Source of the DNA: Artocarpus heterophyllus
Lineage: Eukaryota > Streptophyta > Magnoliopsida > Rosales > Moraceae
NCBI GenBank assembly: GCA_025403435.1
Contig: CM046330.1
Coordinates: 29,842,381 to 29,906,380, forward strand
Direction of reading: 5' to 3'
Length of the DNA: 64,000 nt
Below the pieces are notes generated by a model. That model was not told the DNA's origin and made no database searches. It worked only from the letters and a program-made list of their open reading frames with translations. The position numbers and the translations under genes are program-made. Positions 47,051-59,400 of this stretch are shown one piece after another. The number at the start of each line of letters is the position of its first letter. Positions within the stretch are counted from its first letter, which is position 1.

Positions 47051-49185
47051 TGTAACGCCCCGAAATTTATTTAATGTTAAATGTAATATAAATGATGGAT
47101 TAGTGTGTCATAATTAACGTTTTAACATTAATTAGATCATTTGGTTGGATTTTGAATTTTTGGTTGTTTTGTTAAATTGATGTGTTCAAAAGATTTCTTA
47201 TTGTTTTAAAATGATGTTTTGAGTTTTAAAACACAACAATTTGTAAAATGTTAAAAATACTTTGTTTTGCAAAACCGTGGGCGGCACATGGTTTTCGCAC
47301 AGTAAAACCGCCCACCGATTTTCTCTATTTATTTCCCTCTTCTCTCTCTCTCTCCTCACTCTCCCGCAACCTCTCTCTCTCTTCTCTCATCTCTCTCGGC
47401 AATCTCCCTCTCTCTCAATCTCTTTCAAAAATTTTTAAAACAAATTCGAATCCAAGCTTCGGGATAGCAAGGAGGAAGCTCGGGGGACGTGATTCGGCAA
47501 CCGAGAACGCGGATTGAAGCTTCGATTCGAGGTTAGATTCGAAATTTCTAAACTTTTTACAAAATTTTCAATTTTGTGTGTTTTTTAAATCTAGGTTTGT
47601 TTAAGCTTAGAAAACCGTGGATTTGGGTTAAATGAACTTAGAACAACTAGAATCTAAGTTTAGATTGAAGAAAAACGGATTGGATTCAAGATTTTTCATT
47701 TTCTCCCTCATTTTCTCATTTTCAGATTTTTGAGGATTTCAAATTCAAATCTTGTTTAAATGAGTCCAAACATGTTTTAGTATGTTTTTCTATCAACTAT
47801 GATTGTTTTTCATGCCTGGGATTTGAGAAAAACAGGTTGGAAACAAGATTTGGATTTTGGGGATCGAGAAACCCGTGGCTGGGATTTCTGGATTTTCCCA
47901 GTTCGGCAGGCCGGAGTGATGATCGGCAGGTCGGTGTTCTTTCGACCTGCAGGCCGAATCTGGGAAATGTTCGGCCGACCGAACTTTGCTTCTGGCAGGC
48001 CGAACTGTGCAGTTCGGCAGGCCGAAGCAGGGAGTCCGGTAGGCCGACCGAGGCATGGAAGATTTTGTGATTTTTACCCGTTTTCACTGTTTTGAACCCT
48101 GATTTAAATCCCAACCTTATAGGATGATTTTAAAGGTACAAATGGCACACTAGGACATCATGAAATGATTTAGTAACATAGAATGTCTCAAACTAGATAT
48201 TGATCGACTTAGTTTGTATCTAGGATTGTTCGTGGTTCCGTGGAGCTAACGTATAGCGGACCGGGATTACGGTGTGGGGCACCGGCACGAGTATTGAGGT
48301 AGGACTTCTATCCTATTTCTTTGGTAGCCTGGTTTTGAGATGATTTGGCTTTGAAAATGATTTCTATCAAAATGTTTTCAACGGTTGTTTGAAAATGGTT
48401 TTATCGGTTATATTTTAATATACCGTGATATGTAATGAATTTCGTAATAAATGTAATTGACAACACTCGGTAATTGGGTTTTGAATGATAATGATAATAA
48501 ACACATAGGCATGATGCCATATCAGAGATCGGGTCGTGTAGCGATCGACCTTGGGGGCAGGTCCCGAAACCCAGCTGGGCCACTACGGTGGTGATATCAT
48601 GGTTTGCCTAGGTAAAAGTAAAATGGTGTTTTGATTTGACGAGTAGACTGTTCTGTGTCAAGACAGTTCTACTCAAATTATTTATTTATTTAAGTTCCCT
48701 TTTGAATAACTTCTAATAATGCTATGTTCCTTTGCATTAAATTATTTTTATAAAACATAGTCCTACTGAGCCTTTCGCTCACGTTTTATCTGTTTTAAAT
48801 TCCCCCCTTCTAGGTGGTTTCCCATTTAGGTTTGGAGAAGATTCTTCGGACCGAACTCAGGAGCAATAGGAGAATTTATTTATATTCTGTATTATTAATC
48901 AAGGCATGTAAGACTTAACTTTATTCGTACTTGGACTGTAATAGTATTTATGATTTTGTCAGTACTATGTGTGTGCACAAGTTGTGGGTTGTGGAACCCA
49001 TATTCGCGGTTTTTATTTAACTTTTATTACCTACTTAATATTTATAAATCCTTTTATAAAATGTGGTGGAAATTCTTCTTAATTTTTATTTAATTTGATT
49101 CTCAAACTCTCTATTTTTAATTAAATTCTCTTTTAATTAATCTAAATATTCCGCCACGTCACCTCCCGTACTCCGGGGCGTGACA
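47051..49185 (+). mobile_element. Solo LTR 2, same family as solo LTR 1, 2135 bp
   Basis: TGTAACGCCCC...GGGGCGTGACA with perfect GAATC duplications (47046-47050 and 49186-49190). It is collinear with solo LTR 1 along its length, including the CT-rich start, the motif cluster (47900-48053) and the TACTGAGCC box near 48761. It has no internal genes. It lies about 470 bases downstream of the hydrolase stop codon. The apparent ORF at 47248 is a chance frame in the LTR. Confidence 0.92.
47900..48053. repeat. GGCAGGCCGA motif cluster, gypsy-type solo LTR 2
   Basis: Seven or so units. It carries one or two units more than the matching cluster of solo LTR 1, inserted near 47915-47955, so the cluster gains or loses units. 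Confidence 0.88.
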
Positions 49186-49331
49186 GAATCGGACATGTTT
49201 CTGCCAAATATGGACAATTTTATATGTATTAGATCAAGCGGAAAGGTTGATCACAAAAAAAAACAAAAAGGGAAACAAAAAAGAGAGAGAGATCAAGCGG
49301 AAAGGTCATGTTTCAACTTTCAACAAGGAGC

Positions 49332-51240
49332 TGCAACACCCGTAAATTTTAAGTGAAGTTAATTATGTTAAAGTTAATTATTAAATGTGCCGAGTGTGAT
49401 TTATTTGTTAATTTTAGTTATATAAAGTTGTGTTGCATACTTTATTTTCAAGGTTGTTTAAAATTTTAATTTTTAAGTCTTTAAAATGTCAAATGACATT
49501 TATGCCCATACCACTTACCTCATACTACAAAGATTGCCATGACCTTTCTTTTTTTTTTGAAAAAGAAAAAAAAGAAGAGCTCATTTCATGTAAAAAAAAA
49601 ACCCTCCTAGAACACAACTCTTCATTTCTCTTCCTTTTTTATGTTTCTTCCACTTTCTCTTCAACCAATAGGGATTTTCTACAGAGAATTGATTTCTAGC
49701 TCAACCTAAGGAAGATTTGAGGTGAGATTTTAAACTAAAGTTGGTTATGCTGTGTTTTCTTTCTAAAACCTAATTTTTGCTTCCTTCTTTTTCTTATTTT
49801 CAGATTCAAAGTATGAATTTGTGAAAGATGATGAATTTATTTGTGATTTTGGTGTTTTAAACCTAGATAATGCCATGCATGTTTGATTATTTCGTGAATA
49901 AAGATGAAAACGTCAGATTGCATGTGTTCTAAATTAGATTTTGTAAAAGTCCTTATTTTGATTTTATGATTTTGTTTTTGATCTTCAAATTTGGGAGGAA
50001 TGGTTTTCCATGTTCTTAGTTGCTTAACAAAGTGTCTTGAGACGTTTTTCCACATTTTAGACTGATTTGGTGTTGAGAAATTTGAGTTATAGCAAGTCTG
50101 ACCATGAGAGGGAGGGGCTGGTTCTACCCAGCTCGCCCATGAGTGTGGTCGACTATGCCTTTGGAGGGCGATCGACAACGGTGACTGCCAATAGCGATTG
50201 CCACCATCCTTTGAGCCCTTTGTGTCTTTTGATTTGTGTCAATTTGGTTATTTGGTGTGTTGTGAATTATTTTTTGACGTTTTGTGACTCAAAAATGTTC
50301 CAAAGATTATGTTTTTCTATTCAAAAGCACTGAGAGTTTAAAGTTTACATTTATGACTATTTTACATAAATTGGCACACTAATAATTGAATTAACATAAT
50401 AATATTTGATTGAGTGTTATCTCTAACTTTAAATGCATTTTTAAGGTTTTTCTAAAAAAGAGCTTACGTTAAATTCTTGTTTGGAGCTAACGGTATTTGA
50501 ATTTCAAATATTGAGATAGGATGTTTTCTAACCATTCATTGGTAGCCTACTTTATAAATGATTTTGGCCAATCATTCACTCTTAAATGATTTTAAGAATG
50601 ATTTCTATTTTGATTTTGAAGTTATTTTACACATCTAAGGAATTATGTTTTGGTATTCTTTTCAATTTCCAAGAGTTGTACGGTGGTGTTTTATCGAGTT
50701 TCATACAAGTAAGTATTTATTGGATTTGTCAAGACCTTGAGATTTAGTTTTAGTAAGAATAATTTGCGAATATTTCTTTATATCTATAACTTCAAGTTTT
50801 GAACAATGTGATTTTAACAGATTATCTTACTGAGCCTTTCACTCACGTTTTATTGTTTTAAAAATTTCCTTCCCAGGTTTTGCAAAACTAGTCAAGTTTG
50901 GACTGAATTCGATGATCACGGAGTATGAGAAGAAATTGTATTTTTTCTTTACAACTATTATATGCCAAATTGTATTTTTTCTTTACAACTATTATATGAC
51001 ATGTGTATTATATGACTTGTCTCGATGTTGATGCTAGTTTTATAGTATTATTATTATTTTTTAAAATGATAATGTCAACCTTTTCATATTTTTTGTAATT
51101 TAATTATCTAATTTCTTTTGTGGACAAAGATCTACGTGACGCTGATTATTATTATCGATGTGATTTGGACTGAATATTTATTTTCATTTAATTGTTTTTT
51201 ACACCACCACATCGCGACCTCCACTCTATGGGTCATGACA
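49332..51240 (+). mobile_element. Solo LTR 3, related gypsy-type family, 1909 bp
   Basis: TGCAACACCCG...GGGTCATGACA with perfect GGAGC duplications (49327-49331 and 51241-51245). The sequence mostly differs from LTRs 1 and 2. It shares the terminal plan, a TTGGTAGCCTA segment near 50540 and the TACTGAGCCTTTCACTCACG box near 50828. A 33-base unit (TTGTATTTTTTCTTTACAAC...) is duplicated near 50936-51000. It lacks the GGCAGGCC motif cluster of its relatives. Confidence 0.85.
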
Positions 51241-51245
51241 GGAGC

Positions 51246-54200
51246 ACTATTCTTCACCTACCACTGTAGCTACGTGATGTTTTTAATTTGTATGATATAT
51301 AACCTTCTATGATTCTAGGCTGATTAGAATGTCATATTCTAGCTTCTTGTTTCAAAAATAAGTAAAATACATTGAGCTAAAACCATTTTCTCCTACTATG
51401 CCCACAGATGCTAAAATGTTGTTGTCTAATGACAAAGTACTAAAATAAGTTTGAGGGTGAGTTTTGTGTCATTTTAAGTTGTAGCAGCAAAGTAAAATAA
51501 TATCTATTTTTAGGGCTTAAATTTAAATAAACCTGAAAAAAAATACCTGACAAGAGCATACATCACTAAAACAAAGTAATAAATCTATTTCTATATCTTC
51601 CAAATCCTTCTCAACACTATACATGTCTTTCTGGAGCTTTGCAATGGAGGACCATATTCATGAGAATTTCATCGTTAATAAGTGACAATGTTCTTTATTT
51701 CATCACCGCCAATGACGGCAAGTATATGCTGTCATCATCACACAATAGTGGAGTTAGTTTTTCATTGGGGGTGTTAGACCTGGAAGACTATAAAACAGTA
51801 TTATGTGCACATGTTAATACTAGTTACACACGTAATTATATGTGGTCGTATACAAGCAATAAAAAATGAATAAGATATTCTTTTCTTGAGTATTGTGTTT
51901 AAATTTGGAAGTACTAGAATTAGTTAATCTTAGAATTATTTGAATAATCGATCGAAAGAAAAAAAAATAAAAGGATTAACTAAGTTAATTAATAAAACTA
52001 AACTAAACAATAAAAGCAATGTTTCAGGATAAAATTTTACCTAATCACTTCACAAAGCCACATTTTATCTCTTTAATTTAGCCTCCTAGTTAAGTGATAA
52101 ACATGTAACTGTTAATCTATGCACAAGACCCTCCCGATAGTCAAGTAAAAATATCTCCTTAATTAAATAACAAACTATATTCCTATGATTGTCAATTAAG
52201 TAGGATTCATTAAGATGTAGGTTCCCTCAAGTGGCTACAGAATTGTGGTAAGTATAGTCCTATCCTGCTAGCAATCATGTTGTTCTATGCTCGTCCTAAC
52301 TGTGACACAAATTCGTTGAAATTTTAGAAATTTCAGTTTTTCGAGGGTCCTAAAATATCTTTCCACTGTAAAATCAGTTTCAACAGAATATGAAGAATAT
52401 ATCAATAAATATTGGTTAAAATATCGATATCAAAAAACTATAATGTAATTTGTGTAAAATTTTAGCGGATATAAGAGAAATTTCAGCGAAATTTCGGTTA
52501 TATGAGAAACACTAATTTTTAGAGGGGTTTTTTTTCCTTTAAATGAGTTAACAATAATTTATACTCTAAATCATTCAGTGTTTGTCTTGTAAGTTACTTT
52601 ATAGTAAGTGTAAGTTATATGTCGCATGTTGGTACATATATTTAGTACTAATAACCAAGGAAAAAAAAAAAGCAACATTTAGCACAATTGAAATAACATG
52701 TCATAACACCAATATTGTTTGAATCAAGATGGAATCTCATCCATGTTTGATCCTCATAGAACTTTCTTTTGGTATTCACGAATCTAATATGTATGAAGTT
52801 TTTTTATGTAAGTCATATTGGTTTATATTTTATAATATTTATTGTATCCTAAAGTACTAGAACTATATTCAATGCAAATTTTTCTTTAATTTTTGCCAAA
52901 AGATTTTTTTTTAATTTTTGCCAAAAGCGTAATGATTAGAGCAGATTGAAACCCTATAACAAGAAAATTAATTTATAAATAAAAATAAAAAGCTAAGGTT
53001 TAAGCATTGACAAAACATAAAGAGAAAAGGATAAAAAGACTTAGTCTATTTGGTTTGCGGGTTCAAAATTGTATGGTTTAAACCGGTGGTTTTGAACTTA
53101 TGTGGTTTGAATAGTGGTTTTAAACTGATGTTTGAAATATAAAGGTCATAACAAAGAATCAAACATCACATTCGAATAGGTGTTTGGATAGTTTGAGAAT
53201 TGTTAGAACCTATAATTGTAATCAAAAGTTTGGATGCTTCAAACAGTTCGAACTATGTGAATTTAAAGGGGCCAAAGTTCTAAAATTTAGAGACTTTTCT
53301 ATGGTTTTGAACCCTTGCTTTATTTTGTTTGTCAAACGTCAGTTTAACTTGAGCTCCTCGGTAAACCCATGTGCCGAATGCCGCCTTATTGAAGTAGGCA
53401 CAAATATCCAAAAACTCTCTTCTTCAAGTTTCCCCCTGTTGTCCCAGATGCCTTCTCCTTTGGATTTGTAGAAATAAAAATCTAAACTAAAGAAGAAGAA
53501 GATCGACAACGTACCTTTGCCCCTAAACAAGATTAGGGACGAGAACATTTACAAGTACAATCCTGACACACCAAAAGGTAGTTATAATGCCTTTGACCAT
53601 AGTGTTAAGACCTGAGTTTTAGAGCCATTAACCTTAGTATTTAAACATACTTAATAAACTAAATTATATTAGTATTTAAACATACTTAAGAAACTAAATT
53701 ATATTACTATTATGTTACTTAAAAATCAGGGATTTTTTTTTATAAAAAACTTAGACTTAGAAACTCATTACGTTTTCTTTTAAACATCTCACAAATACAT
53801 TTCGTGTAAATGAAGCGAAAATTAAAGCTAAACCATAACCACTTTAGCCTTATGTTACCAAAACCCAAGTATAATACGTCATGTCTTAAACATCACAGAG
53901 TTGACATGCTCAAAAGATTTTCTTAGCTTGCCTTAGTCACATACACACACACAGATACATGTCCAAATACTTTCTGATCATAACGCGAAAATAATTTTGC
54001 TGCAAGATGGCATCCCATCCCTTGGCCTCCACAGTCCTTCGTCATCCTGCTAGCCCACCAATAACTGTTGAGTGGCCGGCTTTTTTTTTTTTTTTTTGTT
54101 TTTTTTTATTGGTATTGCATACAACATGAACAAATATGGTGAGCTTTTCCTCACCAAATGCAAAAATATTAACTCACAAAATATTTGAAAATATATGTAT

Positions 54201-54294
54201 ATACATGATTCAATTATATGTACTGAGTGCGCATGACCTAACGGGAAGTTAGGGGAGTGACCCGCCAACTACACCCAAGGTGTTGAGGGTTAGG
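51246..54294. other. Intergenic DNA, no gene recognised
   Basis: About 3 kb of AT-rich sequence. Small ORFs at 51639 and 53184 show no family feature or splice context that I can support. It holds a 35-base tandem duplication (53635-53704), an ACACAC run near 53940 and T-runs near 54080. A stretch of similar TTTCAG/AAATTTCG words near 52300-52500 may be an old repeat. Confidence 0.5.
53635..53704. repeat. 35-bp tandem duplication
   Basis: TAGTATTTAAACATACTTAA... occurs at 53635-53669 and again at 53670-53704 with about one difference. Confidence 0.85.
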
Positions 54295-54384
54295 ATCCTC
54301 GCCGGAGCCTGGCGGATCCCTCGAACGTGTTGTCGGAGAGGCTGCTCGTTGAGCCTCTGCGCGGATTTGCCTTCCGTAAGGGGA
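54295..54384 (-). pseudogene. Possible 3' end of a host coding exon cut by copia C
   Basis: On the minus strand the sequence directly after copia C is open for about 30 codons (LPLRKANPRRGSTSSLSDN then TFEGSARLRRGS) and ends at the TAA at 54290. It is GC-rich (over 55%) between AT-rich flanks and rich in Arg, Ser and Gly, which looks more like plant exon than intergenic DNA. I do not recognise the protein. If it is a gene, its upstream part lies on the far side of copia C, beyond the window. Alternatively it may be a chance GC-rich island. Confidence 0.3.
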
Positions 54385-54389
54385 GCACA

Positions 54390-56401
54390 TATTGAAAAAA
54401 TAGTACGCAGCGGAATTTTAAAAATTTTATATCAGAGTATTTTCCAAAACACAAGTTTGACATGCTATATGCATAAATTAACCGGATCTTACTAACCTCT
54501 GTGTGCCGAAAAGCTCCTGCAATCAGTGAAGAGAAGTAACGTTCTAGAAGGACCTCAACCAACTGGCCTTCTTTGCTATTCTCTATCCACGATCGGAGTG
54601 AGTGTGGGCTCACACATACAGCTCTTCCTCCAGGTGACTCTCCTTCCAACCAATTAAGAGAACCCAAAGCTAGTGTTTGTGATTTGTAAACAAGAGCTCT
54701 TAAGAAGTTTCAGATTCTCACCAGTAGAGTATCACTCTTAATCTCTCAATTGATCTAAATAACTTATGAGACTCACTCCCTATTTATAGAGGTTGGGTCT
54801 AGGGTCAGTCCTTATCAGATAAGATCTCAAAAATTTGAATCAGAATCAAATTCGGATCAATATCTGATGAAATCCACGTGAAAACGCGTGACTTTTTTTA
54901 TCGCGCATAGGCAGGCCGAACTTGCCCCATCGGCAGGCCGAACTTGAGGATCGGCATGCCGAACTGCCAAAAAAAAATCTCAACAAATCTTTTATTTTTC
55001 ACCCGAGATTCTATCAGATAAAGTCTCAGTTTTAATTCAAATAACCTAATAGAGAAGTTATCTAATTAAAACAACTTTATCTAGATAGTCTCTAGGAAAC
55101 TAAATGAATTCCTAATAATTCTACAAGTTTATCTTGATCTAATTTATTCAAAAATTAAATCAACTGATAAACAGACAAGAATTATCCGATTCCAATAATT
55201 CAATAAGTTTATCTTGAATCAATTTTATCACAAAATTAATTCAACTGATAAACAGACATAAATTATTTGATTCTTTCAAATTTTAACCAATCTAATAATC
55301 TGACATAAGTCATCAATTATTAGAAAAGCACGTCGTATCGTTATAGGATGTTGTGAGCTAGCAAAGGGGACCAAATGGACCTATATAGTTCAAGCTCCCG
55401 ATAATCATGAAACCCAATATCCCATATATACATTTTATAATTATCAACTCCAACGCTACTCCACTAAAAGCTTAGAGCTGCACTCTTGAACTTTATAGAA
55501 TTACGAAGCCCATATAGATAAGTCTCCATGGCATATCATAGTGTATCGTATCCTTATAGGATTATCCATAATCGGCTTAAGGACAAGTTCTGTCTTACCT
55601 TTTCGATTATTTTTATCTTATGTTTCATTATCTCGCCATCAAAAAACTTACCATCCAAAGGCGGTATACCATTCGGTTACACCTATGTATCCAAATGATT
55701 GAGCGCTTCAGTTTTTCAATTACAGGATAATGCATATAAGAGGATATTACTACTCCTAAAGAGGAGCTATGGATTCTATATCTATGAATAACAGGTCTAC
55801 GCTACCAAAAGTCATGCCTCCAATGTACCGGCATGCATACCATTATTAAAATGTAGGTGTCACCCTTTTGTACATCAAAAGACACAAGTCAAGACAACGG
55901 GCCCATTTTTCATCTCAGGATTAAGATATAATACAAATGATTGTCTAAAGTGAATCAATTTACTGAGACAGAATTATTAATCTAAATTAATTCACTTTAT
56001 GTCCCGATCCAACACATTATCACCTATGACAATGTGCCAATGTTTCTATTCACGGAGTCCACCTCCGATGGTCAAGACAAACCATCTCCCAATAGGGATA
56101 TAGACAACATAACAATCTTTACATAAATAAAGCACCCAACTTTATTCTCTCGATTGTGGATCTTATGATTTAGACCGTCACCTTGAGAATCATGTCTTCC
56201 GCATGATCTATCCATCGTATGCCCAATTCTTAAAGGTTTAGGCTAACAGTATCAGACTATTGTTTGCTTAACATACATTCAACAAATATGAACGTAAAGA
56301 GAACAAGATTTGGTATATTAATAATGAATAAATTCTTTATTGATAAAAATGTCTCCAAAAAAATATTACATTTGTACTCCTTAGGGCATACATGTCTAAC
56401 A
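54390..56401 (-). repeat. 3' LTR of copia C
   Basis: 2012 bases, collinear with the LTRs of A, B and E on the opposite strand. Its terminal base pair is altered (TATTG where others have TGTTG), so it no longer ends in CA. It contains the motif cluster at 54908-54968 and a TATA-like box near 54780, read leftwards. Confidence 0.92.
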
Positions 56402-56415
56402 AACTCCCACTTGCA

Positions 56416-59400
56416 CTAAGTGAGTAAATATGATAAATCTCGCATCCCCATAGCTCCCACATACCTCTCGAAGACTCTCCTAGTAAGTGTCTTCGCAAAT
56501 GGATTAGCTAAATTTTCCTCTGATGTGATTTTGCACACCATGACATGCTCGCCTTCAATGAAGTCCTTTATTACATGATACTTCCGAGCAATATGCTTAC
56601 TCTTCTTGTGAATCTTGGTTCCTTAGCATTAGCTACCACCGCACTGTTATCACAGTACAGTGATACCGCCTTATCCTTGCCAGGAACTACCTCAGGATCT
56701 CTAAGGAACTTGCGAAGCCATACCGCTTCTTTCGAAGCATCACTAGCTATCACATACTCGGCTTCCATTGTTGAATCTGAAGTACAATCTTGCTTCACAC
56801 TTCTCCAACTGATGGCACCGCCGCCTAGAGTAAACACAAAACCTGAAGTCAATTTCCTAGAATCCAAATAGGATTGAAAATCTGAGTCAGTATATCCTAA
56901 AAGAGCCAAGTCCTCACCCGAATACACAAGCATATACCCTCAAGTCCTTCTCAGGTACTTGAAAATATGCTTAACCGCAACCCAGTGGTTCGGTCCTGGA
57001 TCCGTCTGAAATCGACTTATAATCCTGACCGCATAACAAATATTCGGTCACGTGCAAAGCATGACATACATAAGACTACCCACTGCTGAAGCATAAGGTA
57101 CCTTCTTCATATATTCTCTTTCTTCCTTAGACTTTGGAAAGTCATTCTTAGAAAGAGTAATTCCAGACCTAGATGGTTACCCACCTTTCTTGGAATCCTG
57201 CGTTGCAAACCTCCTAAGAATTTTATCTATGTAGCCGGCCTAGGACAAAGCTATCATTCTATTCTTCTTATCCCAAAAGATCTGGATACCGAGAACAAAA
57301 TTAGCCTCACCAAAGTCCTTCATGTCAAACTGCTTGGTTAACCATAATTTGATCGATGACAATGCCCTAATGTCATTGCCAATCAGCAGAATGTCATCTA
57401 CATAGAGCAGTAGAAAAGCCAGCTTTCCATCCTTAATATGTTTGTAAACACATGGCTCATCCATATTTTGTGAGAACCCATAAGTCTTGATCACCTAATC
57501 GAATCTTATGTTCCAAGAACAGGAAGCCTGCTTAAGTCCATAAATTGACTTTAGTAGTTTATAAACCTTACCCTCTTGACCCTTGACCTTGAACCCGTCT
57601 GGTTGCTCTATATAAATGGACTCATTAAGATAGCCATTTAGAAAAGCCGTCTTGATATCCATCTACCAAATCTCGTAGTCGAGAGCGGCAGCTATAGACA
57701 AGAGAATCCGGATGGACTTAAGCGTGGCTATAGGCGAAAAGGTTTCCTCATAATCGATTTTTTCCTTTTGCGTGTAACCCTTAGCTACCAGTCTAGCCTT
57801 AAAGGTCTCGACCTTTCCATCCACTCCTCTTTTCCTCTTATAGATCCACTTACACCCTATGGGTTTTACTTTTTTGGGAAGATCCACAAGCTCCTAGACC
57901 TGATTAGTCTCTATAGACTTCATCTCTGTGTTCATAGCTTCTGTCCAGAGTTTCGAATCAACATCCTCTATAGCATCTACATAAGTATAAGGATCCCTGT
58001 CATGTTCATGCGGTTCAGTCAAGAAAGCCTCCCCATTGAACATATACCTCTCGGGTTGACGCCCGATCCTCCCACTACACCGAAGCCCCTTAGGTTCTTG
58101 TTCAGGTTCGTTTGGTTTTTCTACACTGATCGAAACAGTTTCATTTGAAACCTCTAGAGTGATTGGACCACTCCTTAACTCCCCAAGCACTACTTTGCCT
58201 CAAGGCTTAAAGTCATCCATGTAATTCTCCTCAAGGAAAATTGCATTAGTTAAAATCACGACTTTATTTTCCTTTGGGTTATAGAAATAACCCCCTCTAG
58301 TGCCTTTTGGATATCCTACAAACATGCAAACTTCGGAATGTGCTTCCAACTTATTCGGATCCTTAAACAGGACATGAGCCGGACATCCCCATATGCGAAT
58401 ATGGTTTAAGGGTGTCTTCTTGCCCGTCCATAACTCATGAGGAGTTTTAGGGACTGATTTTGAAGGCACATTGCTCAAAAGATAACGTGCGGTTTGTAGT
58501 GCATATCATCAAAAGGATAAAGGCAATGATGAGTAACTCATCATGGACCTTACCATGACTAATAAAGTCCTATTTCTTATCTCTGCTTTGCCATTCTGCT
58601 ACGGAGTGCCCGGCGTAGTCAAATGGGATAAAATCTCATTCTCTAATAAGTGTCTCAAGAATTCATCAGAAAGGTATTCTCCACCTCGAATCGGATCGAA
58701 GTGCCTTATGGGTCTACCCAATTATTTTTCCACTTCAGCCCAAAACTCTCTAAACTTGTCAAAAGTTTCGCTTTTGTGGTGTATTAGGTACACATACCCA
58801 TACCTTGAGTAATCGTCAATAAAAGTGACAAAGTACTCATACCCTCCTCGTGCCCAGATGTTCATCGGTCCGCAAACATCACTATGCACAAGTTCTAGAA
58901 CCCCTTCGGCCCTATTGCCCTTAGACCCTATTGGTCTTTTGGTCATTTTACCCTCCAAACAAGATTCACATTGAGGTATAGATTCCACCTTTAAGTGACT
59001 TAAAAGTCTATCCCTTACCAACCTTTGAATCCTATTCAGGTTATAATGACCAAGGCGCAAATGCCAAAGATAAGTCTTATTAGATTAAGAAGCTTTAAGT
59101 CTTTTAGAGTGCAGTAAGTCCATCTTAGGTTTGATAAAATATAGATTATTTCGCATCCATCCAGAACAGATAAAAGATTTATTTTTACGAATCACCACTT
59201 TATTATTAAAAGAAACTAAATAGGAGTCTTTAAATAAACAAGCTACAGAAATAAATTCCTTTTAAATTTAGGAACATAGAAACAATCTCACAAAATTAAA
59301 TTCCTATAACTATCAAAATAAAGATGGACGTCTCCCACTGCTTCCGCTAAGACCAAGGATCCATCGCCCATCTGAAGCGTGAAGTCTTCATGTAGCAGAC

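Noticed and set aside
35954..48114. ORFs in solo LTRs 1 and 2 (35954-36175, 47793-48114 on both strands)
   Set aside because: They are produced by the palindromic GGCAGGCC cluster, which is open in several frames on both strands; there is no sign of coding selection.
53184..53471. A 95-codon + strand ORF in the intergenic region
   Set aside because: No recognisable motif, an AT-rich start, and no promoter or splice evidence; length alone is not enough.
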